Source: a bacterium
GTDB lineage: Bacteria > Patescibacteria > JAEDAM01 > Absconditabacterales > Absconditicoccaceae
Assembly (NCBI GenBank): GCA_030528665.1
Contig: JAUMYK010000006.1
Span: forward strand, 1-46,605
Direction of reading: 5' to 3'
Length of the DNA: 46,605 nucleotides
The first letter of the stretch is position 1; every line of letters begins with the position of its first letter. Below, in pieces: positions 20,481 to 29,226 of the stretch. The notes under the pieces were generated by a model. The model was given only the letters and a program-made list of their open reading frames with translations, searched no databases and had not been told where the DNA came from. The position numbers and the translations under genes are program-made.

Positions 20481-20855
20481 ATGATGAAGTTCAAACTCGT
20501 AGAAAAGGCAAATCCTCTCAAGAGAGATGACCCTAAGAAATGGTATGCAAGTCCTGTGTATGGAGATAAAGTGACCCAAAAACAGCTTGCAAAGCAATTC
20601 GCAGACCTTTCTTCGCTTTCAGCAGGAGATGTGGCGAATGTGATCCAAAACCTTGTAGAAGAATTTCCAAAGATTTTGACCAGAGGAGGGATTCTGCAGC
20701 TTGGAGATTTTGGGAGCTTTCGTGTGACCTTCTCTAGTAAAGGAGTAGAAGAAAAGGGAAAATTTAGCACAGAAACGATTGTTCCAAAGATTAGTTTCTT
20801 GCCAGGAGTAGAGCTCAAAAAGCAGCTTGAGGCGATGAAATTTCAGCAGGAATAG
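20481..20855 (+). CDS. HU-like DNA-binding protein
   Basis: 124 residues, related to the extended HU-like family (TIGR01201 type) rather than canonical HU. Recognisable parts: N-terminal L-V-E-K-A-N-P and K-K-W-Y-A-S-P-V; a helix pair (Q-K-Q-L-A-K-Q-F, L-S-A-G-D-V-A-N-V); strands G-G-I-L-Q-L-G-D-F-G-S-F-R-V; and C-terminal P-K-I-S-F-L-P-G-V-E-L-K. Such proteins bend or coat DNA in the nucleoid. ATG 20481 and 20484 are both possible. No TGA codons; stop TAG. It is a single gene with a strong downstream stem-loop. Confidence 0.85.
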   Translation: MMKFKLVEKANPLKRDDPKKWYASPVYGDKVTQKQLAKQFADLSSLSAGDVANVIQNLVEEFPKILTRGGILQLGDFGSFRVTFSSKGVEEKGKFSTETIVPKISFLPGVELKKQLEAMKFQQE

Positions 20856-20900
20856 CGGGCTCTAGGATGAGGTTTGGTTTTCTCACTGGAGGGAAAGAAA

Positions 20901-20965
20901 AATCTCACCGTAGAGAAAAGAAATTCTGTCCGTAGAGAAATAAAAATCCCTACGGTCAGATTTTT
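20901..20965 (+). terminator. Long stem-loop terminator
   Basis: AATCTCACCGTAG (20901-20913) pairs with CTACGGTCAGATT (20950-20962) at 12 of 13 positions, followed by T. A third partial copy, CCGTAGAGAAA, lies in the loop. Confidence 0.65.
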
Positions 20966-21020
20966 GATTATACAAGAATAGGTAAAGAGATTAAGTTTTT
21001 AGTTTTATGTCTATGAAAAA

Positions 21021-21797
21021 ATGGTAAAGAAGAAAACATCAAGTATTTTCGGTTGGATTGGAGTAGTGTTTTTCCGAGTATTTCTTGGATTTGCAGGGTG
21101 GTCTTTTTTAAAAGAGCATCAATACGATCAGCAGAGAAATCAGGCTCTAGTTGAAATGAAGCAACTCTATAAGGAAATAGTAGGAACAGCCTTATCAAGA
21201 GATGCCAAACAGTTGGAAAAGGTAATTGAAAAATCAGATCACTTTCTTTCTCAATCTTCAAAGTTTCTAAATGTAACAGAAAAGGAATCTTTGGAATGGA
21301 TGACGGCTACTTTTAAAAAACTTTTTGAAGTATTGCACGCTATAGAAGATATTGAAATTCAAGCTCTTGAGCCTAAAGATTTTGTGAACTCTGTGTTGTT
21401 GTGAGAGACGATTGATAAGCTTAAAAAATCTATAGAGCTGCGTAAAGAAGTGATGGTGATTCTAGAGTCAATCTTCACTAAGTCAAAAAATGCTTATGCA
21501 GATCATGCTCAACTTTTGGAGGGGATGAAAATTCTGATGGAGGAAGGTGAAAAATTATCGCGTTTGGTGATAGAGATGTATCAATTTCTCTTAGATAAGC
21601 AAGGAAAATTTATTTTAGAACATGGACAGCTTATCCGGTATCATCAAAAAGATCTCACTCAATTGCAGAAAATTATGCAAGCAATAGAGCAACAAGAGAA
21701 GTATCTTGTGGAGAAACAACAGCAAATGATTACTAATAATAAAGATCGAGAACAAAAAAGAGATCAAAGGATGAAAGATTATCTGAATACCTTGTAG
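21021..21797 (+). CDS. Membrane-anchored coiled-coil protein, function unknown
   Basis: 258 residues with one TGA(Gly) at 21402. One N-terminal helix (residues ~9-29, F-G-W-I-G-V-V-F-F-R-V-F-L-G) serves as signal or anchor. The rest is polar and helical with heptad-like Leu/Ile spacing, ending in a Gln/Lys-rich stretch (Q-Q-E-K-Y-L-V-E-K-Q-Q-Q). No catalytic motif is visible. It precedes the DUF5684/LRR gene by 47 bp on the same strand and may share its transcript. I do not recognise a family; a role as extracytoplasmic spacer or scaffold is only a guess. Confidence 0.7.
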
Positions 21798-21844
21798 GCA
21801 AGCTTTTCCTTTTTTGTAGTTAAAGTCAGTATTTTATTTTTCTT

Positions 21845-24046
21845 ATGAGTGATGTTATGGGATTAGTAGTTACTTTTTTATCATTATTCTTGCCTTTATG
21901 AATTTGATTGTCTGTGTTGTTGCCCTATCTTAAAGGAGTCTCGTTTGGGATGGAAACGTTTTTTCTTGTTTTTCTACTTCTTGTGTTTGTGTTACCGATA
22001 CCAGGATATTATAAAGTGTGGAGAAAAATGGATAATCCAGATTGGATGTTTTTTATTCCTTTGTTGTCGGATTTTTGGGTATTGCGTGCTCTTGGATATG
22101 GAAGTCTCTTGATACAGTCAGCTGTAATCCCTTTTTATTTTATCCGATGAAAATTTATGTTTGGAGGGGGATTGCATAGATCTCAGATTTTTATTTCCTT
22201 ATTTATGTTTTTTGTTCTCTATGTTTGGAGGAGGCGATATCTTGCTTGTAGTGCTCTCTCCAAAGGATTTGGGAAAGGAATCGGTTTTTCTTTCGGGCTT
22301 TTTTTTCTCCCTATTATTTTTATTCAGATTTTAGGATTTGGTAAAGCAAAGTGGAAGAGGAATGAAGAGAAATGAAAATCTGTCCATACTCCCTCTGGTT
22401 ATACTCAAGAAAAAAAACATTCTGCTCTCCTGCTTGATAAAGAGAAAGGGGAAAGGATTTCTGAATCACAATCGGCGTCAGAGTCCTCAAAATGAAAAAA
22501 AGCAAAAAATCAGACCTTCTCTTTTGTGTGATTCCTGGACAAGCTTTTGATAAATAGCGTTTCGTTCCTAAAAAATAAAGTCAATACTAGAAGTGCTTCT
22601 AAAAAGCCTTTGTTGTGGGTATTGTGAGCTGGAGGAATCTTGTTGCTTGGACTGTTATGATGGTTAGGGTGGAGAGAGTACCCGATCTATCTTGCCAATA
22701 AAGGGGCAAGTCCTGCAGACTGCTTCACTGCTCAGCAGATCAATATTGCAGGCAAAGAGGGACTGGAAATTCTCTCTTATGATGTGAAAAATTGTTGAAA
22801 AGAACCGGTAATCCCTTGATATTTAGAAAGAAAACAGGTACTTGCCATCGGGAGTGGTGCATTTGATACACAAGGATTGCTTTCTGTGGCACTCCCTGAG
22901 GGAGTTGTCGAGGTTAAAGATGATGCGTTTAGATGAAATGAATTGACTTCACTTATTTTCCCTAAAACATTAAAACTTATTTGAACTGGAGCGTTTGTTT
23001 CTAATTGAGTGCATTCTATTAAATTTTCCGAATGATTAGAAAAAATTTGAGCCTTATCCTTTGCTTTCAATCAATTATCTTGATTGGTGTTTCCTAGTTC
23101 TTTGAAAGAAGTTGATTTTGCGGCTTTTGCTCATAATAAAATGACATCTATTGTTTTTTCTGATGGATTGGAAAAGATTTGAGATTCTTCCTTTTCAGGG
23201 AATTTGTTAATTTCTGTGTCATTTCCTGATTCAGTTAAAGTTATCTGACGTGGAGCTTTTCAGAATAATGGATTAACCTCTATTAAGCTTCCCTTAAAAC
23301 TTGAAATGATTGATAATGAAGTGTTTCAGCATAATCAATTGCAGTCCGTTGTATTTCCAGAATGATTAAAATCTATTTGAGATTCTGCTTTTTTAAATAA
23401 TAAATTGACTTCCGTATCTTTTCCAAACTCTCTCCAAAGTGTTTGAAAAGCTGCGTTTGCAAAAAATAAAATATCCTCATTAGAGTTTTGAAGATGATTA
23501 AAAGAAATAGGAATGCTTGCATTTGATTCAAATCAACTCTCGGAATTACGATTCCCAGAATGATTAGAAAAAATTTGAATTCAAGCCTTTAATAATAATC
23601 AATTATCTTCTTTGACGCTTCCTGAAGGGGTAAAGCAGATTTCTATGTTCGCCTTTTCGAATAATAAGCTGATTTCTCTAAAGATACCAGGTTCTGTAAA
23701 AAAAATTGAACTCTCCGCTTTTGCAAGGAATAGCATTTCTTCTCTTGAGTTAGGAGATGGGGTTGAGTCTATAGCTCCTTGGGCTTTTGCTGAGAATCGT
23801 TTAACTCAAGTTGTTTTTCCTGATAGTATTAAAGAGCTTAATTATGGTGCTTTTCTGGATAATGAAATTGTAAAAGTGAAGTTTCCGCATAAAAACCTTT
23901 GTATAGATAGTTCGGTTTTTTGACTTAATAAATTAAGTTCTTATGAACTCCTTCAGATCTATAATAAACTTCCTTATTGTTCGCCATGAGGAAGGTCTTC
24001 AGATATTGATCTACTGACTGATTCTTCTCGATCTGTGAGAGGATAA
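21845..24046 (+). CDS. DUF5684-like membrane domain fused to BspA-type leucine-rich repeats
   Basis: 733 residues in a single frame containing about 27 in-frame TGA codons; a standard-code reading leaves only small pieces. N-terminal ~175 residues: hydrophobic helices with P-G-Y-Y-K-V-W-R-K-M and F-G-K-G-I-G-F-S-F-G-L-F-F-L-P, the hallmarks of DUF5684-type membrane domains. Then a charged Ser/Lys linker, a transmembrane helix near 258-278 (V-L-G-A-G-G-I-L-L-L-G), and 15 LRR_5 units of 22-23 residues (pattern F-P-x-x-L-x-x-I-G-x-x-A-F-x-x-N-x-L). TGA falls on the consensus glycines (E-G-L, K-I-G), which confirms the code. The LRR part probably faces outside and may bind another protein. Family knowledge: BspA-type LRRs often act in adhesion. 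Confidence 0.9.
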
Positions 24047-24077
24047 TTGTTTTTATTTTTTAAAAGAGTTATTGATA

Positions 24078-24743
24078 ATGTGTGAGTGTGTATGTATTCT
24101 TTTGGGAGGATTATTGCTGCGGAAGTTTGGTGTCTTAGGGGATTTGTTTATGGCTTTCTTGGCAAGTTTGATCTTTTATCTTGTCGTGAATTGGTATCCT
24201 CAAGAGAAGAGGAAGAGAAAAGTCGCTCCTCATATCAGATGGTTGGTGCATCAGATTCTCCAAACAGGGTATGTATCTTTGAAAGAATTTGGAGGGACTG
24301 TGGATGATTCAGATGAGGAGTTTAAAGATAAAATAAAAACTTTTAATTCTAGTAAAGAAACACCTGTTTATGATCTTTATCAGGAAGCTGCTTATACTCG
24401 TAGCAGTAGAGAGATTATAAAAGAAAATACAGATTTATGTTTAGAGTGGATCAGAGAACTGTTATTGCATTATGAATATTTAGATAGTGAGTTAATTGAA
24501 ATTATAAATAACTTGAGAAGTGATTGTTACTTTAAGTTTCTTCATGTTCTTTTGTATGCTAATATTCAATCAGATTCATTTTTCTTAGATACTGTATGTA
24601 GGTATAAGAATCTTCTCAAAAGCTTAAAGGATTATGGAATGGAATTAGAAAGTAGATATGGAAAAGATGATCAGTCTTTAAGGTGAAAACTAATTAGGTT
24701 ATTGGATACGTCGCGAGATAGATTTAGTAAGTGGCTCGAATAG
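24078..24743 (+). CDS. Membrane protein with cytoplasmic helical domain, function unknown
   Basis: 221 residues; one TGA(Gly) at 24684 extends it 19 residues to TAG. Two closely spaced helices occupy residues ~1-42 (C-I-L-L-G-G-L-L-L-R and F-L-A-S-L-I-F-Y-L-V-V-N-W), followed by a basic stretch (K-R-K-R-K) and a soluble helical domain rich in Glu/Leu. No family recognised. ATG 24078 is preferred to TTG 24072. It starts 31 bp after the LRR gene and has a TTTTTATTTTTT box 17-28 nt upstream. Confidence 0.65.
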
Positions 24744-25009
24744 TCAGTCTTTATAAGTAACTAACGCCTCGGGGTAAAAATAGGATAATACTTCTCTCGG
24801 GGTTGTTTTTTATAAAAACCAAAAATAACAAACAAAATAACCTTCTCACCTAATAAATCTAAAACTAACTTTTTTTGCACTTGAAAATTCCAAAAGGAAA
24901 AGCGACAAAAATCAGACTTTTTTCTTCTTTTAAAATAAGCTTCTAGAGCCAAAGCCTGAAATAAAACAACCATTTTTGCAAAAAAATGATAAAATAAGTA
25001 AAAAATCTC
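24744..25009. other. Intergenic region without supported gene
   Basis: A minus-strand ORF (24761-24973) is open but has no promoter, family features or helices of note. Two CTCGGGGT-like segments (near 24769 and 24797) are direct repeats. One copy of the recurrent AAAAATCAGA 10-mer is at 24907-24916. Confidence 0.6.
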
Positions 25010-25037
25010 TTGATTTTATGTTTTATTTTCATATAAA
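25010..25037 (+). promoter_or_regulatory. Promoter of the tRNA-Tyr/Arg/Glu cluster
   Basis: TTGATT (25010-25015), 16-bp spacer, TATAAA (25032-25037). Nearly identical to the tRNA-Gly(UCA) promoter. Confidence 0.65.
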
Positions 25038-25084
25038 ATTGCACTGTCATTATCACGATGATTAAAAAACCTTCAGAAGATTAT

Positions 25085-25167
25085 GGGGAGATGGCAGAGC
25101 GGTCAATTGCATCAGACTGTAAATCTGACGCCTCACGGCTACGTAGGTTCAAATCCTACTCTCCCCA
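25085..25167 (+). tRNA. tRNA-Tyr(GUA)
   Basis: Acceptor GGGGAGA/TCTCCCC, anticodon stem TCAGA/TCTGA with loop CTGTAAA (anticodon 25119-25121), long variable arm, discriminator A. The long variable arm fits bacterial tRNA-Tyr. Confidence 0.95.
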
Positions 25168-25187
25168 AATTCTTTTTTTCTAAAAAA

Positions 25188-25259
25188 GTCCCTGTAGTTC
25201 AATGGATAGAACAACAGCCTTCTAAGCTGTGGATCCAGGTTCGATCCCTGGCGGGGATA
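25188..25259 (+). tRNA. tRNA-Arg(UCU)
   Basis: Acceptor GTCCCTG/CGGGGAT with two G-U pairs, anticodon stem ACAGC/GCTGT, loop CTTCTAA (anticodon TCT at 25221-25223), T-loop TTCGATC. It reads AGA/AGG, which dominate Arg codons in this window. Confidence 0.93.
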
Positions 25260-25278
25260 GATTGATTCTTTGAGAGAT

Positions 25279-25351
25279 GCTCTCGTGGTCTAGTGGTTAG
25301 GACGCCACCCTCTCACGGTGGAAATCGAGGGTTCGATCCCCTCCGGGAGCG
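25279..25351 (+). tRNA. tRNA-Glu(CUC)
   Basis: Acceptor GCTCTCG/CGGGAGC, anticodon stem CCACC/GGTGG, loop CTCTCAC (anticodon CTC at 25312-25314), T-loop TTCGATC, discriminator G. It is third in the cluster. Confidence 0.93.
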
Positions 25352-25400
25352 AGTTATTTATTGTTATTGTAATCTTGTATGGAGCAAAAAACTTTTAAAC

Positions 25401-25470
25401 CTGCTGGGAATGGTCAGAAATTCTGAGGGCAGAAAAAAGATTTTTGAGGACAGAATAGGTCTGAGAGACC
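25401..25470 (+). promoter_or_regulatory. Structured leader upstream of infC
   Basis: Two hairpins precede infC: CTGC/GCAG (25401-25432) enclosing TCAGAA/TTCTGA, followed by an A/T run, and GGTCT/AGACC (25458-25470). In many bacteria infC-rpmI-rplT is controlled through its leader by L20 or attenuation; that this leader does so is inference. Otherwise 25352-25495 has no gene. Confidence 0.4.
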
Positions 25471-25495
25471 TGTAATGTGAAACTTTAAGGCGAAA

Positions 25496-26002
25496 ATGGT
25501 CTTTGTGAATGATCAGATTAAGGCTCCAAGTATTATGATAATTGATGATGAGAAAAACAATCTTTGAACCTTTCCAAGAAGAGTGGCTTTGGAAATGGCT
25601 GCCGAAAAGGGGTTAGATCTAGTTCAGTTAGTATATGATTCAGAAAAGATGCTCTCTACTGTGAGGTTAACTGATTATGGAAAATATATGTACCAGAAAG
25701 GTAAAGAAGAAAAAGAAAGAAGAAAGGCGCAAAAATGAAAAGATATGAAAGAATTGAAGATTAGTTATGCGATTGGTGATAATGATCTTCAGTTGAAGAT
25801 GAAGAAAGCTCAAGAACTTTTGCAATGATGAGATAATGTGAAATTTTCTATCAGGTTAAAGTGAAGAGAAAGAATGTATGAAGATAAGGCAGTGCAAAAA
25901 TTGAAATATATTCAAGAAGTCTTGGTGGATTTTGGGAAAACTCAGTATGATACTCCCAAAAAAGAAGCAAATGGTTACAGTATTATTTTATTTAGTAAAT
26001 AG
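25496..26002 (+). CDS. infC: Translation initiation factor IF-3
   Basis: 168 residues, visible only in code 25 because five TGA(Gly) codons interrupt it. IF-3 binds the 30S subunit, promotes start-codon selection and prevents premature 70S assembly. N-domain: V-N-D-Q-I-K-A-P and L-D-L-V-Q-L with the M-x-D-Y-G-K-equivalent L-T-D-Y-G-K-Y. After the Lys-rich linker (K-E-E-K-E-R-R-K) the C-domain has K-E-L-K-I-S-Y-A-I, N-D-L-Q-L-K and F-S-I-R-L-K-G-R-E. The first TGA (residue 24) sits at the conserved L-G of the N-domain. Start ATG 25496 with AAGG 8 nt before it. It heads the infC-rpmI-rplT operon; the next gene is 10 bp away. Confidence 0.95.
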
Positions 26003-26012
26003 TGGAAGCGTA

Positions 26013-26210
26013 ATGGCGAATAAGATGAAGTCTCATTCAGGAGCAGCGAAGAGATTTAAAATTACAAAGGGGAAAAAAGTAATGACTTCAAAATCGTGTA
26101 ATAATCATCTCTTGACAAATAAGGGAAAGACAAATAAAAAGTTTGCTTATGGGAAAGAGCTTTGCGGAGCTGTGGCAAAGATGATTAAAAATTTACTTCC
26201 TTATAACTAG
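26013..26210 (+). CDS. rpmI: Ribosomal protein bL35
   Basis: 65 residues, the normal L35 length. M-A-N-K-M-K-S-H-S-G-A-A-K-R-F and the N-N-H-L-L-T-N-K motif identify it; it binds 23S rRNA in the 50S subunit. The longer ORF start upstream overlaps infC and is rejected. It lies between infC and rplT as in most bacteria. No TGA. Confidence 0.96.
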   Translation: MANKMKSHSGAAKRFKITKGKKVMTSKSCNNHLLTNKGKTNKKFAYGKELCGAVAKMIKNLLPYN

Positions 26211-26218
26211 TTGATACA

Positions 26219-26566
26219 ATGGTAAGAGTTACAAATGGTCTTGGAAGACAGAGAAGACATAAAAAATTTATTAACCAAGCAAAAGGATTTAGGCTTGGGA
26301 GAAAAAATCTCTATAAACAGGTAAGGCTTGCTTTGGTAAAACAAGGGCAGCATGCATATGTGAGTAGGAGATTAAAAAAGAGAGATTTTAGAAGATTGTG
26401 GATTGAGAGATTGTCTGCAGTGATTAGAGAGAAGGGTGGTAAATATTCTGTATTTGTGAATTTAATGAATACTAAGGATGTTAAATTGGATAGAAAGGTA
26501 CTTTCTAATATTGCAGTTGCATTTCCAGCGGTATTTGATGCAATCTATGATGAAGTTGTAAAATAA
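26219..26566 (+). CDS. rplT: Ribosomal protein bL20
   Basis: 115 residues, usual length. The N-terminal basic tail (R-R-H-K-K-F-I-N-Q-A-K-G-F) and R-D-F-R-R-L-W-I-E-R-L mark L20, an early 50S assembly protein that in many bacteria also represses its own operon. It starts 8 bp after rpmI. Glycines use GGN, no TGA. tRNA-Leu follows at 34 bp. Confidence 0.96.
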   Translation: MVRVTNGLGRQRRHKKFINQAKGFRLGRKNLYKQVRLALVKQGQHAYVSRRLKKRDFRRLWIERLSAVIREKGGKYSVFVNLMNTKDVKLDRKVLSNIAVAFPAVFDAIYDEVVK

Positions 26567-26600
26567 AAGGAAACCTAGAGGAGACTATCCTCTATGGAGA

Positions 26601-26687
26601 GCCGGGGTGGTGGAATTGGTAGACACGAAGGACTTAAAATCCTTTGGGACTTATACTCCCGTGCCGGTTCGATTCCGGTCCTCGGCA
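26601..26687 (+). tRNA. tRNA-Leu(UAA)
   Basis: Acceptor GCCGGGG/CCTCGGC with one G-U, anticodon stem AAGGA/TCCTT, loop CTTAAAA (anticodon TAA at 26635-26637), long variable arm, discriminator A. It is embedded between ribosomal protein genes. Confidence 0.95.
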
Positions 26688-26722
26688 ATAGTTGTCAGTT
26701 TTAATTGTTATTATGTACATCC

Positions 26723-26986
26723 ATGTGATTTACGGTTCGAAGAACAGGAGATTTGAATACTAATGAAAGGATTATCTCTTTTTATAAAAAGGAGCTTTGG
26801 TCTTCTCATATTTTGGATAAAGCAAAGAAACAAGTACATTATGGTACAAAATGGTATAGAAAGTTTGTGAGTTATGACTTTCCTTCTTCTAGAAGATATA
26901 AGAGAATGAGAGCGATTGTCTCTGATGCGTATAGAAAGACAAAGAGAAAGTACAATACACTAGCACAACTTGGAAAGATTGTGTAA
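26723..26986 (+). CDS. Small basic protein, possibly a divergent bS21
   Basis: 87 residues starting ATG 26723; the second codon is TGA(Gly), which hides this start in standard-code reading. The sequence is rich in Lys, Arg and Tyr (E-R-I-I-S-F-Y-K-K-E-L, S-R-R-Y-K-R-M-R, Y-R-K-T-K-R-K-Y). The order of an amphipathic helix, an F/Y-P-S element and a basic C-terminal helix recalls bS21, and its place between rplT and rplU fits a ribosomal component. The similarity is weak, and an additional segment of about 10 residues would be needed. An RNA-binding role is likely; the bS21 name is a guess. Confidence 0.5.
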
Positions 26987-27012
26987 ATTTATTTTGATAT
27001 TTGGTATAAAGA

Positions 27013-27330
27013 ATGTATGCAGTTGTAGATTTGCAAGGACATCAGTATATTGTAGCAGAAGGTATGGAGCTTGTAGTAGATAATCTTGGTATAGCTCAGT
27101 CTGAAAAATTTGTTGCTGATAAGGTGCTTGCAGTATTTGATGAGGCTGGTAAAGAAGTAAAAGTTGGGAAACCAACGGTTGCTGGAGCGAGTGTTGAATT
27201 TGAGGTTGGAGAAACAAGAAAGGGAGAAAAAGTGAAAGTGCTTAAATTCAAGAGAAAGACAAGATATGCAAGATTGAAAGGATTTAGACCTCTTCAAACC
27301 GTTTTAATTGTTAAGAAGATTGCTGCTTAA
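27013..27330 (+). CDS. rplU: Ribosomal protein bL21
   Basis: 105 residues, usual length. M-Y-A-V-V-D-L-Q-G-H-Q-Y-I-V-A-E-G and the C-terminal F-K-R-K-T-R-Y-A-R-L-K-G-F-R are the L21 signature (23S binding). TAA of rplU overlaps ATG of infA (TAATG), indicating translational coupling. A TTTATTTT box lies 18-25 nt upstream. Gene order rplU-infA is not the common rplU-rpmA pair. Confidence 0.95.
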   Translation: MYAVVDLQGHQYIVAEGMELVVDNLGIAQSEKFVADKVLAVFDEAGKEVKVGKPTVAGASVEFEVGETRKGEKVKVLKFKRKTRYARLKGFRPLQTVLIVKKIAA

Positions 27331-27572
27331 TGGCTAAGGCTGGAGTTGTAGAACTAGATGGTGAGATTATTGAAGTGTTGCCTGCAGGAAATTATTCAGT
27401 GAAATTGGATAATTCTGAAGCAGTAGCCATCTGTAAAAAATCTGGAAAAATGAGGCAATCTCATATTTCGGTAATCGAAGGGGATAAGGTAAAGGTAGAG
27501 CTGAGTGTCTATGATCTCAAACAAGGAAGGATCGTCTATAGATATAATGTTGCAACCAATACGACCCAGTAG
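27330..27572 (+). CDS. infA: Translation initiation factor IF-1
   Basis: 80 residues, an OB-fold protein that binds the 30S A site with IF-2 and IF-3. Signature: G-E-I-I-E-V-L-P-A-G-N-Y, G-K-M-R-Q-S-H-I and Y-D-L-K-Q-G-R-I-V-Y-R. It overlaps rplU by one base and leads into rpmJ-rpsM, the standard bacterial order. No TGA; stop TAG. Confidence 0.95.
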   Translation: MAKAGVVELDGEIIEVLPAGNYSVKLDNSEAVAICKKSGKMRQSHISVIEGDKVKVELSVYDLKQGRIVYRYNVATNTTQ

Positions 27573-27603
27573 AGTATTTATTTACATGATATGTTAGATT
27601 AAG

Positions 27604-27720
27604 ATGAAAGTGGTAACTTCTCTGAAAAAAAGATGTATGTATTGTCAGATTGTAAAGAGAAAAGGAAGATTGTATGTGACGTGTAAGAGAAATCCTAGAC
27701 ATAAAGCTAGGCAAGGATAG
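27604..27720 (+). CDS. rpmJ: Ribosomal protein bL36
   Basis: 38 residues, the usual length. Zinc-ribbon ligands are present: C-M-Y-C at residues 11-14, C27 and H33 (N-P-R-H-K-A-R-Q-G). A TATTTATTTA box lies 20-29 nt before the ATG. It sits between infA and rpsM as expected. Confidence 0.95.
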   Translation: MKVVTSLKKRCMYCQIVKRKGRLYVTCKRNPRHKARQG

Positions 27721-27746
27721 TTTTTATTTATTGTATTTTTTGAGGA

Positions 27747-28121
27747 ATGTTTAGATTGATGGGGCATGTACTTCCAGAAGAAAAGTCTATTTGGATTGCA
27801 TTAACTGCTATTTACGGAATTGGAAGAGAAAGATCAAAGAAAATTCTGAATACACTTGAGATCAACTTTATGAAGAAGGTAAAAGATATTTCTGAAGAAG
27901 AGCAGAAGCTCATTTCTGATGAACTAAAAAAATATGTTCTAGAAAATGATCTCAAGAGAGAGGTTGCATCTGCTATCAAAAGATTGAAAGAAATCAAGTG
28001 TTATAGAGGAATGAGACATAATCTTGGGCTTCCTGTAAGAGGACAGTTGACCAGAAAAAATGCAAGAACTGCAAAGAAACTGCTTGGAAGATCAAGAGTG
28101 AGACCAGTTTTGAAAAAATAG
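27747..28121 (+). CDS. rpsM: Ribosomal protein uS13
   Basis: 124 residues. L-T-A-I-Y-G-I-G-R-E-R-S, Y-R-G-M-R-H-N-L-G-L-P-V-R-G-Q and N-A-R-T define S13, a 30S head protein touching the P-site tRNA and 50S bridges. A T-rich TTTTTATTTATTG stretch occupies the 5' gap. Starts the rpsM-rpsK-rpsD-rpoA-rplQ cluster. Glycines use GGN only. Confidence 0.96.
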   Translation: MFRLMGHVLPEEKSIWIALTAIYGIGRERSKKILNTLEINFMKKVKDISEEEQKLISDELKKYVLENDLKREVASAIKRLKEIKCYRGMRHNLGLPVRGQLTRKNARTAKKLLGRSRVRPVLKK

Positions 28122-28146
28122 TTTTATATAGTTTGTTTCTATTCAA

Positions 28147-28530
28147 ATGGCTGTTACAAAGGCAAAAAAGAAGGATATTAAGGTAGTAAGTGGTATTTTG
28201 CATGTACATACGACATCAAACAATACTTTGATTACGCTTATTGATCAGGAGGGAAATAAGATCCTAGGTGGTGGAACAGGAAAAGTAGGATATAAAGGAT
28301 CTAAAAAAAGTACTCCTTATGCTGCTGAAGTCCTGACCAAACAAATCCTTAAAGATGGACAGGGATATGGACTCAAAGAGATTGGAATCGTCTTCAAAGG
28401 AATTGGTATGGCAAGAGAAGGAGTATTCAAAGCAATCAATGAAGTTGGTGTGATTGATATTGCCTACATCAAGGAAGAAACTGGAATTCAGTTTGGAGGA
28501 TGTAAAGGTGAAAGACCAAAGAGAAACTAG
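28147..28530 (+). CDS. rpsK: Ribosomal protein uS11
   Basis: 127 residues. H-V-H-T-T-S-N-N-T-L-I-T-L-I-D, G-Y-K-G-S-K-K-S-T-P-Y-A-A-E and G-I-G-M-A-R-E-G identify S11 (30S platform, near the E site). The usual C-terminal P-H-N-G-C-R-P-P-K-R-R is altered to F-G-G-C-K-G-E-R-P-K-R-N. TTTTATATAG lies 16-25 nt upstream. Confidence 0.95.
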   Translation: MAVTKAKKKDIKVVSGILHVHTTSNNTLITLIDQEGNKILGGGTGKVGYKGSKKSTPYAAEVLTKQILKDGQGYGLKEIGIVFKGIGMAREGVFKAINEVGVIDIAYIKEETGIQFGGCKGERPKRN

Positions 28531-28605
28531 TTTTCTCCTAGAATGGTTGAAAAAAGAAGAAAAAATCAGACTTTTCATATTATTTATCTATTTTCATAGT
28601 GAGTT

Positions 28606-29226
28606 ATGAGATACACGGGAGCTAAGTTTAGACTATGTAGAAGAGAGGGAATCAACCTCTTTGGACCTCAGAAGTATAATGTAAAAAATAGAAGAGCTTT
28701 GCCAGGACAGCACGGAGCTTCTATGCAGAGAAATTCTGAATATGGAAAACTTTTGAGAAATAAACAAGTAGTAAAAAGAAGTTATTTGTTGTCTGAAAAG
28801 CAGTTTGCAACTATCGTAAAAAAGACTGCAGCAAAGTTTGCTAAAAATAATGGAATTAGTCACGATTTTGCTTTATTTCAGTTTTTGGAGAGAAGATTAG
28901 ATGCTATTATCTTGAGATCTGGATTGGCATCTACGATTATGCAAGCAAGACAGATGGTAACCCATGGTCACTTCCAGCTTAATGGAAAAAAGCATAACAT
29001 CCCATCTACTTTTGTAGAGGTGGGAGATAAAATTACAGTGAAAGAGAAGTTAAAAAATTCTCCTCTTTATGCAAATGCATCCAAAGCATCTCCAGCAAAA
29101 ATTCCTTCTTGGATTAAGGTCGATAAGGGAACTTATGCAGTAGAGGTACTTGCAATGCCTCAAAAAGGAGAAATCGAACCATTGGGGGATCTTCTAAAAG
29201 TGATTGAATTCTACGCGAGAGCATAG
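28606..29226 (+). CDS. rpsD: Ribosomal protein uS4
   Basis: 206 residues. Y-T-G-A-K-F-R-L-C-R-R-E-G, the P-G-Q-H-G loop and the S4 RNA-binding domain (L-E-R-R-L-D-A-I-I-L-R-S-G, A-R-Q-M-V-T-H-G-H) are present. S4 starts 30S assembly by binding 16S rRNA. The 75-bp gap before it holds a TATTTATCTATTTTC stretch and one AAAAATCAGA 10-mer. No TGA. Confidence 0.96.
   Translation: MRYTGAKFRLCRREGINLFGPQKYNVKNRRALPGQHGASMQRNSEYGKLLRNKQVVKRSYLLSEKQFATIVKKTAAKFAKNNGISHDFALFQFLERRLDAIILRSGLASTIMQARQMVTHGHFQLNGKKHNIPSTFVEVGDKITVKEKLKNSPLYANASKASPAKIPSWIKVDKGTYAVEVLAMPQKGEIEPLGDLLKVIEFYARA

Noticed and set aside
21845..24046. TGA as selenocysteine or tryptophan.
   Set aside because: Too many TGA codons, no SECIS-like need, positions match Gly in RpoA, IF-3 and LRR consensus, and the UCA tRNA has U73 and a 7-bp acceptor stem.
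24761..24973. Minus-strand ORF of 70 codons.
   Set aside because: No homology, promoter or conserved motif; composition like random AT-rich DNA.
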